DNA of 51,113 bases from Pseudomonadota bacterium (lineage in GTDB: Bacteria > Desulfobacterota > SM23-61). Position numbers and translations under genes: made by a program. This document shows, piece after piece, positions 50,977 to 51,113 of the stretch. A model generated the notes under the pieces. The model did no database searches, was not told where the DNA came from, and worked only from the letters and a program-made list of their open reading frames with translations. Each line of letters starts with the position of its first letter. The stretch's first letter is position 1. The DNA is taken from NCBI GenBank assembly GCA_018819135.1, contig JAHJQK010000039.1, positions 1 to 51,113 on the forward strand, written 5' to 3'.

Positions 50977-51113
50977 GTTCGGTCGCGCTGCGCGCGCCCG
51001 AACGGCGAGTTGCGCGGAGCGCCTCGCCCGATTTGTCCGACCGCGCGCTGATTCGCGCGGCCGAACAAAATCGTTCGAGCGCATTCGCCCTCGGACTTGG
51101 CGAGTAAACTCGC
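50977..51113. repeat. GC-rich chain of hairpins at the window edge
   Basis: Four hairpins follow each other: a 12-bp stem with one mismatch, GTTCGGTCGCGC-tgc-GCGCGCCCGAAC (50977-51003); GGCGAG(tt)GCGC-gga-GCGCCTCGCC (51004-51028); a 16-bp stem with two mismatches (51032-51047 with 51054-51069); and GCGAGT-aa-ACTCGC (51100-51113). The composition is far more GC-rich than the AT-rich promoter region just to the left. No gene is seen. Confidence 0.8.

Noticed and set aside
50977..51069. Canonical attC site
   Set aside because: The AAC...GTT order and the RYYYAAC/GTTRRRY boxes do not fit in either strand; reported only as a structured repeat.

Overview
The window is bacterial chromosome of moderate GC content. 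It looks like an anaerobic or microaerophilic Desulfobacterota-type (former Deltaproteobacteria) organism. The basis is rubrerythrin, the gene orders phoH / HD-phosphohydrolase / ybeY and queA-tgt-yajC-secD-secF, a bactofilin, paired M16 peptidases, and short word-like spacer repeats with a small terminal-inverted-repeat element that I associate with that phylum. The lineage is an inference; there is no rRNA gene to test it.

Layout. Positions 1-606 hold non-coding DNA and an internally deleted integron integrase (intI) remnant. A solitary beta-class DNA methyltransferase follows (607-1641). Positions 1692-4881 form the most interesting block: a co-oriented set headed by lexA, then a RecA/RadA-like protein without a Walker A motif, a small conserved-looking protein and a family-B DNA polymerase that lacks the exonuclease region. 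A near-consensus promoter whose whole spacer is a perfect 8+8 bp palindrome precedes lexA. This resembles a damage-inducible error-prone polymerase cassette, comparable in logic to lexA-imuA-imuB-dnaE2 but built on a PolB.

From 5.0 to 18.2 kb come housekeeping genes: a nucleoside transporter, rubrerythrin, ybeY, a membrane HD phosphohydrolase lacking its sensor domain, phoH (with a possible attenuator leader), mazG, pth, rplY, prs, tRNA-Gln, ispE, a DegP-type protease, a DUF1844 protein, and a myo-inositol-phosphate synthase plus CDP-alcohol phosphatidyltransferase pair that suggests inositol phospholipid synthesis. From 18.3 to 29.9 kb lies a stress cluster on the minus strand: degP-like, rpoH, hsp20, clpB, dnaK, a DnaJ-like protein without HPD, and a ClpA/C-like ATPase with altered pore loops. 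Positions 29.9-31.7 kb are an accessory pocket with an intact MntA/HepT toxin-antitoxin pair, a shrunken second MNT/HEPN pair and a broken AAA+ ATPase.

From 31.8 to 49.0 kb: ychF, an EamA transporter, rlpA, three M16 peptidases, a truncated B12-binding protein, bactofilin with its membrane partner, a 141-bp terminal-inverted-repeat element, a SpoIID-domain protein, queA, tgt, yajC, secD, secF and a frameshifted aminotransferase. The right end is accessory again: an AbiE-type toxin-antitoxin operon with an operator over its start codon, an N-terminal intI fragment behind a strong promoter, and a GC-rich chain of hairpins up to the window edge. Several genes (intI, polB, the HD phosphohydrolase, the B12-binding protein, the AAA+ ATPase) look like internal or terminal deletion products.
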